Position numbers and translations under genes: made by a program | Assembly (NCBI GenBank): GCA_002426555.1 | Contig: DIQU01000047.1 | Span: 5,111-25,085 of the forward strand | Direction: 5' to 3' | DNA: 19,975 nt | Source of the DNA: Firmicutes bacterium UBA5454 | GTDB lineage: Bacteria > Bacillota > Clostridia > Caldicoprobacterales > DTU083 | The notes under the pieces: generated by a model | What the model saw: only the letters and a program-made list of their open reading frames with translations | What the model was told of the DNA's origin: nothing | Database searches by the model: none | Shown here: positions 1 through 8,119 of the stretch, piece by piece | How positions within the stretch are numbered: the stretch's first letter is position 1 | Layout: every line of letters starts with the position of its first letter

Positions 1-358
1 CCCGTCGATGACTGTTCTATCTCCTGACTTTGGTTCAGCGGAGGCTGGTGTGGATTTTGATGCAGCTTGAGGTTTCGAGGCTGTCGGTATCGGTGCTGGT
101 TTTTCCGTTTCTTTTTCTGCCGTCATCACTTTCACCTCTGGCTCACTTATTGCGACAGGCTCCGTTTTGGGAGCAGGAATATCGGCAGAGATAAAAGTAT
201 GCGGCGGTTCCTCTGACTGAGCCTCAATTTCGGCGGATACGGCGGCTTTTTATCGGCACGGCGGGGGAATCCCCGACCTCGGCGCTCCGTGGCCAAACGG
301 CGGCACACAGTGCGACACAGGCGATAGCACCGATTCCGGAGATAATTAGCTTTTTCAT
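1..358 (-). pseudogene. DUF6550-like secreted/anchored protein, frameshifted and cut by window edge
   Basis: The minus-strand ATG at 358-356 follows a good ribosome binding site (AAAGGGG, 368-374). It opens with MKKLIISGIGAIACVALCAA, a lysine start followed by one hydrophobic segment, so a signal peptide or membrane anchor. That frame stops after 44 codons (TGA at 224-226). From about 250 down to position 1 another frame carries a convincing continuation beginning AAVSAEIEAQSEEPPHTF and running into a long Pro/Ala/Lys/Glu/Ser-rich stretch that is open to the edge. The frame change lies around 244-256, next to a run of five T's; restoring one frame needs two extra bases or one fewer. From memory the start resembles DUF6550 proteins of clostridial integrative elements; their function is unknown. 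The gene is either a real pseudogene or contains a sequencing indel. It diverges from the defence operon. Confidence 0.6.
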
Positions 359-440
359 ATGGATCAACCCCTTTCGCCCACACACATATCATAAGCCGAT
401 ACGAAAAGCTACTGAATTACGCAAAAAATAACCCTCAAGA

Positions 441-470
441 TTGAAAAAAATTATAACACATGCTATAATT
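441..470 (+). promoter_or_regulatory. Sigma-A promoter of the defence operon with extended -10
   Basis: TTGAAA (441-446) and TATAAT (464-469) are separated by 17 bases, and TG precedes the -10 by one base (461-462), giving an extended -10. It lies 22 bases before the GTG of the XRE regulator and points into the operon. This is a near-consensus vegetative promoter, so the operon should be strongly expressed unless repressed. Confidence 0.85.
449..470. promoter_or_regulatory. Inverted repeat over the -10: candidate operator
   Basis: AATTATA (449-455) and TATAATT (464-470) are perfect 7-base inverted arms around an 8-base spacer. The right arm covers the -10 box. Its place directly before an XRE-type regulator gene suggests autorepression. 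The arms are AT-only, so chance is possible; binding is inferred. Confidence 0.45.
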
Positions 471-491
471 GTCGGCAAGAGGTGAAAACAA

Positions 492-683
492 GTGGATTTT
501 CCCGCAAAAGTCAAAATTACGCGCAAAAAAATGAATATGAGCCAAGAGGATTTGGCTCGCGCCTTGAATGTAAGTTTCGCCACAATCAATCGTTGGGAGA
601 ACGGTAAGACCCGTCCCAACAAATTGACGATGCAGGTGTTTATATCTTTTTGTGAGCAGAACGGCATTTCCATTATGGATTAG
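492..683 (+). CDS. Small XRE-family HTH transcriptional regulator
   Basis: This is a 63-residue protein that is almost entirely one helix-turn-helix of the XRE (Cro/C1) family. The HTH spans about residues 17-43, with the typical SQEDLARALNVSFATINRWE signature and the conserved NGK..P turn. The start is GTG, chosen because GAGGTG (479-484) sits 7 bases upstream and no better start exists. It has no dimerisation or sensor domain, unlike most phage repressors. It is the first gene after the strong promoter and lies 33 bases before the SIR2 gene, so it probably controls the defence operon, in the way controller proteins time restriction-modification genes. That regulatory role is inferred; the fold assignment is clear. 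Confidence 0.85.
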   Translation: MDFPAKVKITRKKMNMSQEDLARALNVSFATINRWENGKTRPNKLTMQVFISFCEQNGISIMD

Positions 684-716
684 AGAAAAGGCTCAAGCGT
701 GAAGGGAGGAGCTACA

Positions 717-2114
717 ATGAGTGAAAATATTAAGAGTATCTTAAAAATACGAGATGATAATTCCCCTATTGAGTTTATACAGCAAGTCAGAGATGGAGAG
801 TTTACATTTGCAGACGAAAATCAATCCTCGTCTTGGATTCCTACAGGCAGTAAAAATGCAATTAAGAAGTCGGATTTGCGTCAAGGCATAGAACCGTGGC
901 TTACTTCATTATTTCAATCTGAGCATTTGTCGCTGTTGACAGGAACAGGGCTTTCTACAGCGATAGAGGTTATCGCAAAGGGCTCTGCCAATGCCGCTAT
1001 GTCGGTGCCCACGTTTGACACGGGCTATTCCGATGAGATAAATGCATCGGCAAAGGCTATTGCTGATAAAAACAAGCGCGGAGCAGCCAATATCGAAGAT
1101 TATATAAGAGTAATCAACGAACTACTGCGTGGTCTTGAAATCCTCGAGCATAATATTTCTGCCGATAAGGGCAAAAAGGCCGCTTATGATAAACTGACGG
1201 AAAGCCTTAAAAAGACTATTTCCAGCTTTGCTGACAGCATAAGCGGCATAGAAAATAGCATTGCAATAGCTGGAGAAGAAGAGCGTCACGAGGCATTCGA
1301 CTATCTTGTTAACTTTCTTATGAGTTTTGCAAGCAGGACAGGCACTCGTGAACATCTCAATATTTTTACGACAAATTATGACCGACTAATAGAAGCGGGG
1401 TCAGAACTTGCGGGATTGCATTTACTCGATCGTTTCATTGGTACTCTGGCACCGATATTCCGCTCATCGCGCTTGGACATTGATATGCACTATAATCCGC
1501 CTGGCATTCGTGGCGAGCCGCGTTATCTTGAAGGCGTTGCACGTTTCACAAAACTGCATGGTTCCATTGACTGGATAAATACAGGTACGGATATTCGGCG
1601 TATTGGATTGCCTTTTGGTTCTAAGGATATTGGCAACTTTCTCAATGCTCCCGGAATTGAGGGCGCGGATGTAAGAAAAATTATGATATATCCAAATGCG
1701 GCGAAGGACCGGGAAACAACGGAGTATCCCTATGTGGAGCTCTTCCGTGATTTTGCAGCTGCGCTTTGCCGTCCAAACAGCACACTTGTTACATACGGAT
1801 ACGGGTTTGGCGATGATCATATAAATCGTATTATTAGGGATATGCTGACGATTCCATCCACGCATCTTGTAGTAATCTCGTATGACGAAGCGGGTGGGCG
1901 TATTATGGAGAAGTATAAAGAGTTTGGTCGTCCATCACAGATAAGCCTAATCGTAGGCAACGGCGTAGCCGACTTGAAGACGCTTGTTGACTATTTCCTG
2001 CCGAAGCCGTCGATAGACCGTGCTTCAATCAGGATGAGTGAGTTACTGAAACAGCGGTATTCTATTCCCAAGCCGGACGAGGCGAATAGTGACGGAGGTG
2101 AACCAGAACTATGA
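717..2114 (+). CDS. SIR2-domain anti-phage effector (SIR2-HerA system)
   Basis: This is a 465-residue protein with a SIR2-like domain of the defence type. Visible landmarks are a nucleotide-binding loop LLTGTGLSTA (about residues 73-82), TTNYD (218-222) with the Asn used for NAD hydrolysis, KLHGS (279-283) with the catalytic His, and YGYGFGDDHIN (359-369), typical of SIR2_2 proteins. The catalytic Asn and His are both kept, so NAD cleavage is expected. The start at ATG 717 follows AAGGGAGGA (702-710); the GTG at 699 in the same frame lies ahead of that site and is rejected. The stop overlaps the HerA start (ATGA, 2111-2114), indicating coupled translation. SIR2 next to HerA is a described defence pair in which the two form a large complex that depletes NAD during phage infection. 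Confidence in the family is high; activity of this copy is inferred. Confidence 0.88.
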   Translation: MSENIKSILKIRDDNSPIEFIQQVRDGEFTFADENQSSSWIPTGSKNAIKKSDLRQGIEPWLTSLFQSEHLSLLTGTGLSTAIEVIAKGSANAAMSVPTFDTGYSDEINASAKAIADKNKRGAANIEDYIRVINELLRGLEILEHNISADKGKKAAYDKLTESLKKTISSFADSISGIENSIAIAGEEERHEAFDYLVNFLMSFASRTGTREHLNIFTTNYDRLIEAGSELAGLHLLDRFIGTLAPIFRSSRLDIDMHYNPPGIRGEPRYLEGVARFTKLHGSIDWINTGTDIRRIGLPFGSKDIGNFLNAPGIEGADVRKIMIYPNAAKDRETTEYPYVELFRDFAAALCRPNSTLVTYGYGFGDDHINRIIRDMLTIPSTHLVVISYDEAGGRIMEKYKEFGRPSQISLIVGNGVADLKTLVDYFLPKPSIDRASIRMSELLKQRYSIPKPDEANSDGGEPEL

Positions 2115-4333
2115 TAACACCTCTTGCGTATGTGGATTCGCTTCGCATCGGTAGCGTAGATTCTGTGTCGCCTGATGAGATTAAAGTGCTGCTCGATATT
2201 GAGGCTCCAAGCGATGTTGCATTAAACACGGGTGCGCCTCGGCCGTTTCCGCGTATAAGTAGCTATGTCCTGTTACCGAGTGACAGCGGTTTTCTCGTGG
2301 CTCAAATAGAGTGGATTACGATTGAGCGTTCACAATATCCGAAGCGTAAAGGCATGCAGGATTTTGGCGTCATAGACTTACCCTTTCCATTACGGAAAAT
2401 GAGCCTCATGCCGCTTGGCATATTAAAAGAGCATAAGAGCGGGAAAGAATCGACATACTCCTTTTCTCGCGGTGTCGATGCATTCCCAACCGTAGGTGAT
2501 CCGGTGCTCTTACCATCGCAGGAACAGTTAAAATCAATCGTAGAATCCGGCGAAAAGCGTAGAGTAAAAATAGGCACAAGTCCTCTTGCATCTAACGCCG
2601 ATGTTTCTGTTGATCCGGACAGGCTATTTGGGCGGCATTTAGCTATTTTGGGTAATACAGGAAGCGGTAAATCCTGCTCAGTTGCAGGTGTTATTCGCTG
2701 GTCGATTGATGCGGCGAGAAAAGCGAAAGAAAAAGTTAACAAACAAACCGAGGAACTTCTCGGAGAAATAACTGATGAAACCAGAGAAAGCTTGGGACTA
2801 AACGGCTTTATCAATTCGCGTTTCATTATTCTTGACCCGAACGGCGAGTACTCAAAAGCGTTTATAGATATGGAGAATGTCCGTCTCTTTGCGGTTGAAG
2901 GCAATGAAGAAAAAAGCATCAAACAGTTGCAAGTTCCACTTTGGTTTTGGAATAGCGCTGAATGGTGTGCGTTTACACAGGCAAGTAGCAAGACGCAACG
3001 CCCAACGCTCATTCAAGCATTAAGGTGTGTTCGTGACGGACGTTTAGATGTTGCATTAACTCCGAGTACAGATATGCGCCGGTATCTTCGGACTCTCGTT
3101 GCACAATTGTCAATAGAAATCACAGGCGGAAGCCCTTGGGCTGGTGGGGGGAAAACTAAGGGATTAAAAGAAAGCATTGACACTTGGGAAAAAGGATTGG
3201 TTGATAATACTGATTTCTCAATAAATGAAAATGACGCAATCACGGCATTGAAACAAGCCATACAAGATTTTCGTAACAGCAATCAAAGTACCGGTGCAAA
3301 TCGTGACGATTGGCCCAAATACACAAAGTCTGCGTCAGATTCACTTTTAGCTGCTTTTAAAGCGGCGCACACAACTTTTGGCGGTTCTGACCAAGATGTT
3401 CTCCCAATTGGCGCAGATGTCCCTCGTCCATTTTCGGGCGATGATATATTAAAAAGTATTCAAGCGAATGCTGACCTGATGAAAACATCGGATCATATTG
3501 AAACTATGCTTATGCGCGTCCGTACGCTACTATCGGATTCCCGAATGCGGACAATAACAAGCTGTGCCGAGGATTTAACGCTTGAAAAATGGCTTGACGA
3601 TTATATCTGCCCGAGTGACTCATCAAAGGGAGCCATCACAGTAATTGATCTATCCCTTGTTCCTGCAGAGGTAGTCCATATTGTGACTGCCGTAATAGCA
3701 CGTATGACGCTTGAAGCGTTACAGCGATACAGACGGTTGAATGACGGAAAAACATTACCAACAACATTGGTAATGGAGGAGGCACATACTTTCATACGTA
3801 GATACGCAAGCGATTCGGAAGAAACGCCGACCTATTCTATGTGTACTCAGGTTTTCGAAAAAATTGCCCGTGAAGGAAGAAAATTCGGCCTGGGATTAGT
3901 CCTTTCATCACAGAGGCCAAGCGAGCTATCGCCTACGGTTTTATCGCAATGCAACACATTTTTACTTCATAGAATCAGTAACGATCGCGATCAGGATTTA
4001 GTTAGTAAACTCGTCCCCGATAATCTGCGAGGAATGCTTCGAGAGTTACCTACGTTACCATCACAACGTGCAATATTGTTAGGATGGGCGTCTGAACTGC
4101 CTGTGATGGTTCAAATGAATTATCTCAGCGAGGAACAACGCCCGCAATCAAATGATCCTGACTATTGGGATATTTGGACTGCTCACGGAGACAATTCACG
4201 AAAAGCCGATTGGGAGACTATTGCTCGTGATTGGCAGGAAGCTGGCCAAACAGCGCAGGATGAGGTTGCCACTATTGAGGCAGATCTTGAAGGAACGGTT
4301 ACTGATACTGATGATGACGATTTGCCATTTTAA
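2111..4333 (+). CDS. HerA-type ATPase/DNA translocase of the SIR2-HerA system
   Basis: This is a 740-residue FtsK-HerA superfamily ATPase. The first ~150 residues fit a HAS-barrel-type N-terminal domain. Walker A is GNTGSGKS (181-188), Walker B is TLVMEEAH (552-559), and the stretch REGRKFGLGLVLSSQRPSEL (from 587) gives the arginine-finger region and the sensor-like SSQRP typical of HerA. An insertion of roughly 300 residues separates the Walker motifs. The start overlaps the SIR2 stop and uses GGAGGTG (2095-2101). HerA hexamers move along or unwind DNA; in SIR2-HerA the ring docks SIR2 subunits. The last residues are TDTDDDDLPF, an acidic tail ending exactly like Bacillus SSB, which is unusual for this fold (see findings). 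The methyltransferase gene follows after 72 bases. Confidence 0.9.
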   Translation: MITPLAYVDSLRIGSVDSVSPDEIKVLLDIEAPSDVALNTGAPRPFPRISSYVLLPSDSGFLVAQIEWITIERSQYPKRKGMQDFGVIDLPFPLRKMSLMPLGILKEHKSGKESTYSFSRGVDAFPTVGDPVLLPSQEQLKSIVESGEKRRVKIGTSPLASNADVSVDPDRLFGRHLAILGNTGSGKSCSVAGVIRWSIDAARKAKEKVNKQTEELLGEITDETRESLGLNGFINSRFIILDPNGEYSKAFIDMENVRLFAVEGNEEKSIKQLQVPLWFWNSAEWCAFTQASSKTQRPTLIQALRCVRDGRLDVALTPSTDMRRYLRTLVAQLSIEITGGSPWAGGGKTKGLKESIDTWEKGLVDNTDFSINENDAITALKQAIQDFRNSNQSTGANRDDWPKYTKSASDSLLAAFKAAHTTFGGSDQDVLPIGADVPRPFSGDDILKSIQANADLMKTSDHIETMLMRVRTLLSDSRMRTITSCAEDLTLEKWLDDYICPSDSSKGAITVIDLSLVPAEVVHIVTAVIARMTLEALQRYRRLNDGKTLPTTLVMEEAHTFIRRYASDSEETPTYSMCTQVFEKIAREGRKFGLGLVLSSQRPSELSPTVLSQCNTFLLHRISNDRDQDLVSKLVPDNLRGMLRELPTLPSQRAILLGWASELPVMVQMNYLSEEQRPQSNDPDYWDIWTAHGDNSRKADWETIARDWQEAGQTAQDEVATIEADLEGTVTDTDDDDLPF

Positions 4334-4405
4334 GAGTAAGATTATACTGGATTATTATAGATGGAAGAGCATATTGTTAAGGAAAAGCGAGGGAGGCGGC
4401 GATCA

Positions 4406-6175
4406 ATGATAAATAGCCAACCTGTTGATAATATGATGAATAAAAAGAACCCTGTATTAATGAAATCAAAGCATCGTGTGCAAAAGCACGGGGAGGTCTT
4501 CACGCCTCAGTGGGTGGTTGACAAGATGGTCGCGATACCGGGAATCAAAGAAAAAGCCGAGGATATATTTTCGACGTTTCTTGAACCGAGCGCCGGTGAG
4601 GGTGCATTTCTGCTTGCCATCGAAGACATAAAATTGCGATTTGTTACTGATAATCACAGCGATTATGTATGGAATACGTATGCGCTTTGGGCGTTGTCAA
4701 GCATCTACGGCATCGAGTTCCTGGAAGATAATCTTGCGGTGGCAAGACAAAATATGCTTGAGCTATTCTTGGATTGCTACGATGCTGTACATGGCACCCC
4801 TCTATCCAAACGTTCAGATTTATATAAATCTGCTCGGACGATAATCTGGGCGAATGTTGTGCAGGGGGATACCCTTACTCATAAAAATAATTCCGGTGAG
4901 GAGATTGTCTTTAGCCGGTGGAATTCTGTCGAAGGATCTCCGAGGCAGGTAAGACGCACCACCTTTTCGTACTCGTCACTATTTGGTGATGATGATATCT
5001 CAAAAGGTGGTGTACAATTGAGTCTGTTTGATAAAATGGGTGCTAATGGGGAACCGGAAGGCAATTGGCAAGAATGTTTTGCAATTATTGATATCGAGTT
5101 GGCATGGAAAGAAGAAAAGGATATGTCTGAGAAGAAGCCAGGTAAATTCAAATTTGACGTTGTGATAGGCAACCCTCCGTATCAGGAAGAATCTACTGGT
5201 GAAGGGACACAATCGCCGCCAATTTATCACAAGTTCATGGATGAAGCCTATAAGATAGCAAACAGGGTTAGTTTTATCACGCCTGCCCGATTTCTCTACA
5301 ATGCAGGTGCGACGCCGAAAGCGTGGAATCAAAAGATGCTGGAAGATGAGCATTTAAAAGTCGAATACTTCGAAAAGGATAGCTCAAAGGTGTTTTCAAA
5401 TACTGAAATCAAAGGCGGTGTTGCCGTAACCTATCGCGACTCCGAAGTGGACTTCGGAGCGATTGGGATATTTACAGCACATCCGGAATTGAATAGTATT
5501 TTGAACAAAGTAAAGAAAAAGAATGACATCAGTTTCAGCAGTATTGTATACGGTCAAGAAATATATAAATACACAGAAAAGCTTCATGAAAACCATCCCG
5601 AAGCGGAGAGCCTTCTTAGTGACAATCACAAGTATGATATCAAAACCAGCGCATTTGACCGATTGGATTTTATCTTTCTCGACGAAAAGCCAAGTGATGG
5701 CAATTCATATATTCAATTCTTAGGATACCAAAACAATAGGCGTGTCTACAAATGGGTTCGCCGCGACTATATTTTGGAACACGAAAGCTTGCAAAAGTAC
5801 AAAGTGATTATTCCATCGGTAAGTGGAAGTGGTGCTTTTGGGGAAACCCTGAGTTCCCCTCTCATTGGAAATCCTCAAATTGCTACTACACAAACATTTT
5901 TAACTATTGGCTCGTTCGATAATAAGAGCGATGCTGAGGCGGTGCTTAAATATATTTGCTCAAAGTTCGCACGGGCATTGCTGGGGGTGCTAAAGGTTAC
6001 TCAACACATTACATCTCCAAAATGGAAGCATGTGCCTCTTCAAGACTTCACAGCGACATCCGACATCGACTGGTCAAAGCCAATTCCGGAAATCGACAGG
6101 CAGCTATACAACAAATACGGACTTGATGAAACGGAAATTGAATTCATCGAATCGCATGTAAAGGAGATGGAATAA
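4406..6175 (+). CDS. Eco57I-class adenine-specific DNA methyltransferase
   Basis: This is a 589-residue N6-adenine methyltransferase. Motif X-like HGEVFTPQWVVDKMV lies at about 28-42, the SAM-binding motif I FLEPSAGEGAFL at 58-69, and the catalytic motif IV NPPY at 256-259. The C-terminal third (about 380-589) has the layout of a target-recognition region. There is no nuclease motif in the protein, so cleavage, if any, must come from the next gene. The start at ATG 4406 is chosen because GGGAGG (4391-4396) lies 9 bases upstream; an in-frame ATG at 4361 has no ribosome binding site. The stop overlaps the next start (TAATG). It would mark self DNA at an unknown sequence. Methyltransferases paired with helicase-nuclease proteins are typical of restriction systems; linkage to SIR2-HerA is less usual. 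Confidence 0.87.
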   Translation: MINSQPVDNMMNKKNPVLMKSKHRVQKHGEVFTPQWVVDKMVAIPGIKEKAEDIFSTFLEPSAGEGAFLLAIEDIKLRFVTDNHSDYVWNTYALWALSSIYGIEFLEDNLAVARQNMLELFLDCYDAVHGTPLSKRSDLYKSARTIIWANVVQGDTLTHKNNSGEEIVFSRWNSVEGSPRQVRRTTFSYSSLFGDDDISKGGVQLSLFDKMGANGEPEGNWQECFAIIDIELAWKEEKDMSEKKPGKFKFDVVIGNPPYQEESTGEGTQSPPIYHKFMDEAYKIANRVSFITPARFLYNAGATPKAWNQKMLEDEHLKVEYFEKDSSKVFSNTEIKGGVAVTYRDSEVDFGAIGIFTAHPELNSILNKVKKKNDISFSSIVYGQEIYKYTEKLHENHPEAESLLSDNHKYDIKTSAFDRLDFIFLDEKPSDGNSYIQFLGYQNNRRVYKWVRRDYILEHESLQKYKVIIPSVSGSGAFGETLSSPLIGNPQIATTQTFLTIGSFDNKSDAEAVLKYICSKFARALLGVLKVTQHITSPKWKHVPLQDFTATSDIDWSKPIPEIDRQLYNKYGLDETEIEFIESHVKEME

Positions 6176-8052
6176 TGGCAAGCACAACGATTAAAACAAT
6201 AGATCAGGCGAGCCCGACCATCTATGCATACATAACTCCAAATGATGTGTCCAAAAAGGGCTGGGTTAAGATTGGATATACGGATCGTGACGCCGAAACG
6301 CGCATCAAGGAGCAGACGCATACCTCGAATACAAAGTACGAGTTGTTATGGTCGTACGACGCCAGGTATGACGGAGGCGAGTATTTTATCGACGATGATT
6401 TTCACTGGTATTTAGTACAGTCCGGCATCGAACGGGGGAAGTTCGAGGGCACCGGCAGGCCTTCTGAATGGTTTTACTTTGGCCAGGGCAAGGAGAAACA
6501 GGCAGATGAGCTTTTCAGGAAATTTATCTTCAAAGATTACAGCCAGATTCAAGCTCCTGCCGGTGGAACACAGTACCAGCTTCGGGAGGAGCAAATCGAC
6601 GCCGTTAAGCGTACACTTGCATATATGAAATCAGGGAAGGAACCGTCTACCTTTCTTTGGAATGCAAAGCCACGTTTTGGAAAGACACTAGCAACTTACG
6701 ACTTTATCCGTAAAGGAGGTTTTCAGAATGTGCTAATTGTCACCAATCGCCCAGCAGTAGCAAATTCTTGGTATGATGATTTTGAGAAATTCATCAAATG
6801 GCAAGAATCCCATATGTTCTTTGTGTCCGAAACGGATTCTCTTAAGAGAACCAAGGCTTTATCTCGAAAAAAATATCTCGATATATTAGACAATTACAGT
6901 AAGGATGACTACAGGACTGTTAAACAAATCACTTTTGTAAGCCTTCAAGACCTAAAAGGTTCAATCGCTTTTGGAGGCAATTTCGATAAGCTTCAATGGG
7001 TAGCAGGTGTCAATTGGGATCTACTAGTTGTTGATGAGGCTCATGAAGGAGTAGACACATCAAAGACAGATTGGGCCTTTTCTAGGATAATGAGGAAGTT
7101 TACCCTACATATGTCTGGCACGCTCTTTAAAGCCATTGCTAATAGCAAATTCAGCGCTGAGCAAATATATAACTGGTCTTATGCCGATGAGCAGGAAGCT
7201 AAAAGAGATTGGGACTATTATCAGGGTAGTAATCCCTATGAACCATTACCACAGCTCAACATGTATACCTACCAGCTTTCTGCAATGATCGAAGAGAAAC
7301 TTATTGAGGGGCAGACCATAGGAGAAACCACCTATGATTTTGCCTTTGACCTTAATGAGTTTTTTGCAGTTGAAGAAGGAAAAACCACCTTTAAACACGA
7401 GAAAGATGTGAAGAAGTGGTTGGGGAGATTAACAAAAAATGAGAAGTACCCATTTTCAACACCTGCCCTGCGAAGAGAACTAAAGCATACCTTTTGGCTC
7501 CTTGACAGAGTAGCAAGCGCAAAAGCATTGGCAAAGTTACTAGCTGACGATGCTGTGTTTATGCATTATAATGTTGTAATTGCAGCTGGGGATGGAAAAA
7601 ATTTAAATGAAGAAGCAGAAGATTTCGTTTGCAATGAAAAGAGCTATGATAAGGTGCGAAGGGCGATTGCTGAAAATGAGTATACCATCACCATAAGCGT
7701 CGGACAATTGACCACAGGTGTAACCATTCCTGAGTGGACAGCGGTAATGATGCTGAGCAACATCGCTAGCCCAGCTTTGTATATGCAGGCTGCATTCCGT
7801 TCACAGAACTCATATCACTACGAAGAAAAAGGCAAGTACTACAAAAAAGAAAACGCATATATTTTCGATTTTGCTCCTGACCGCACGCTGGTTATGTTCG
7901 ATGATTTTGCCAACAAACTGGTTGGTGATGGAAGCGCTAGTGACAAGGAGCGTCCAGAAAATATTAAAAGGCTGCTCAATTTCTTTCGCTGCTGGTATAA
8001 TGCAAATAGTTGGTGGAGATTACAAAATCGAATGGATATCTACTTATTTTGA
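6175..8052 (+). CDS. GIY-YIG (T5orf172)-SF2 helicase fusion, C-terminally truncated
   Basis: The N-terminal ~110 residues match a T5orf172/GIY-YIG nuclease domain: IYAY (16-19), KIGYT (32-36), Arg43 and Glu69. A superfamily 2 helicase follows, with motif I NAKPRFGKT (163-171), DEAH (287-290), an SGT motif III-like element, and a motif VI-like QAAFRSQ (538-544). A GGAG site precedes the TAATG overlap with the methyltransferase. The reading frame stays helicase-like to RLLNFF (about 7986). The last ~22 codons are then unrelated and end at a stop where the DNA becomes foreign. Relatives that I recall continue well beyond this point, so the C-terminal domain seems lost. The ATPase core and nuclease domain are intact, so partial activity is possible. 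Expected role: restriction of DNA lacking the methyl mark. Confidence 0.8.
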   Translation: MASTTIKTIDQASPTIYAYITPNDVSKKGWVKIGYTDRDAETRIKEQTHTSNTKYELLWSYDARYDGGEYFIDDDFHWYLVQSGIERGKFEGTGRPSEWFYFGQGKEKQADELFRKFIFKDYSQIQAPAGGTQYQLREEQIDAVKRTLAYMKSGKEPSTFLWNAKPRFGKTLATYDFIRKGGFQNVLIVTNRPAVANSWYDDFEKFIKWQESHMFFVSETDSLKRTKALSRKKYLDILDNYSKDDYRTVKQITFVSLQDLKGSIAFGGNFDKLQWVAGVNWDLLVVDEAHEGVDTSKTDWAFSRIMRKFTLHMSGTLFKAIANSKFSAEQIYNWSYADEQEAKRDWDYYQGSNPYEPLPQLNMYTYQLSAMIEEKLIEGQTIGETTYDFAFDLNEFFAVEEGKTTFKHEKDVKKWLGRLTKNEKYPFSTPALRRELKHTFWLLDRVASAKALAKLLADDAVFMHYNVVIAAGDGKNLNEEAEDFVCNEKSYDKVRRAIAENEYTITISVGQLTTGVTIPEWTAVMMLSNIASPALYMQAAFRSQNSYHYEEKGKYYKKENAYIFDFAPDRTLVMFDDFANKLVGDGSASDKERPENIKRLLNFFRCWYNANSWWRLQNRMDIYLF

Positions 8053-8119
8053 TGATCCAACAGATCAAATTGCTATACAGAGAGGAATAGATTATTTTAA
8101 AAATGGAGAGTTTAATTAA
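7985..8119 (+). pseudogene. C-terminal fragment of an unrelated gene joined to the helicase
   Basis: In the frame +1 to the helicase, from about 7985 to the TAA at 8117-8119, there are 44 codons of plausible protein beginning FAAGIMQIVGGDYKIEW and ending FKNGEFN. It has no start and ribosome binding site of its own. It reads as the tail of another protein brought in by deletion or recombination. It overlaps the start of the next gene by 17 bases, as natural operon neighbours do, so both probably came together from one donor locus. I do not recognise the family. Confidence 0.5.

Noticed and set aside
699..716. GTG start for the SIR2 gene
   Set aside because: The ribosome binding site AAGGGAGGA lies between this GTG and ATG 717, so the later ATG is the true start.
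1464..1865. A 133-codon open frame on the minus strand
   Set aside because: It is antisense to the conserved SIR2 catalytic region and has no recognisable protein features.
2302..3012. A 236-codon open frame on the minus strand
   Set aside because: It lies wholly within the HerA gene, whose Walker A region and family motifs are clear; no ribosome binding site and the composition is that of an antisense shadow.
4361..4405. Upstream ATG for the methyltransferase
   Set aside because: No ribosome binding site precedes it, whereas ATG 4406 has GGGAGG at good spacing; the extra 15 residues are merely basic.
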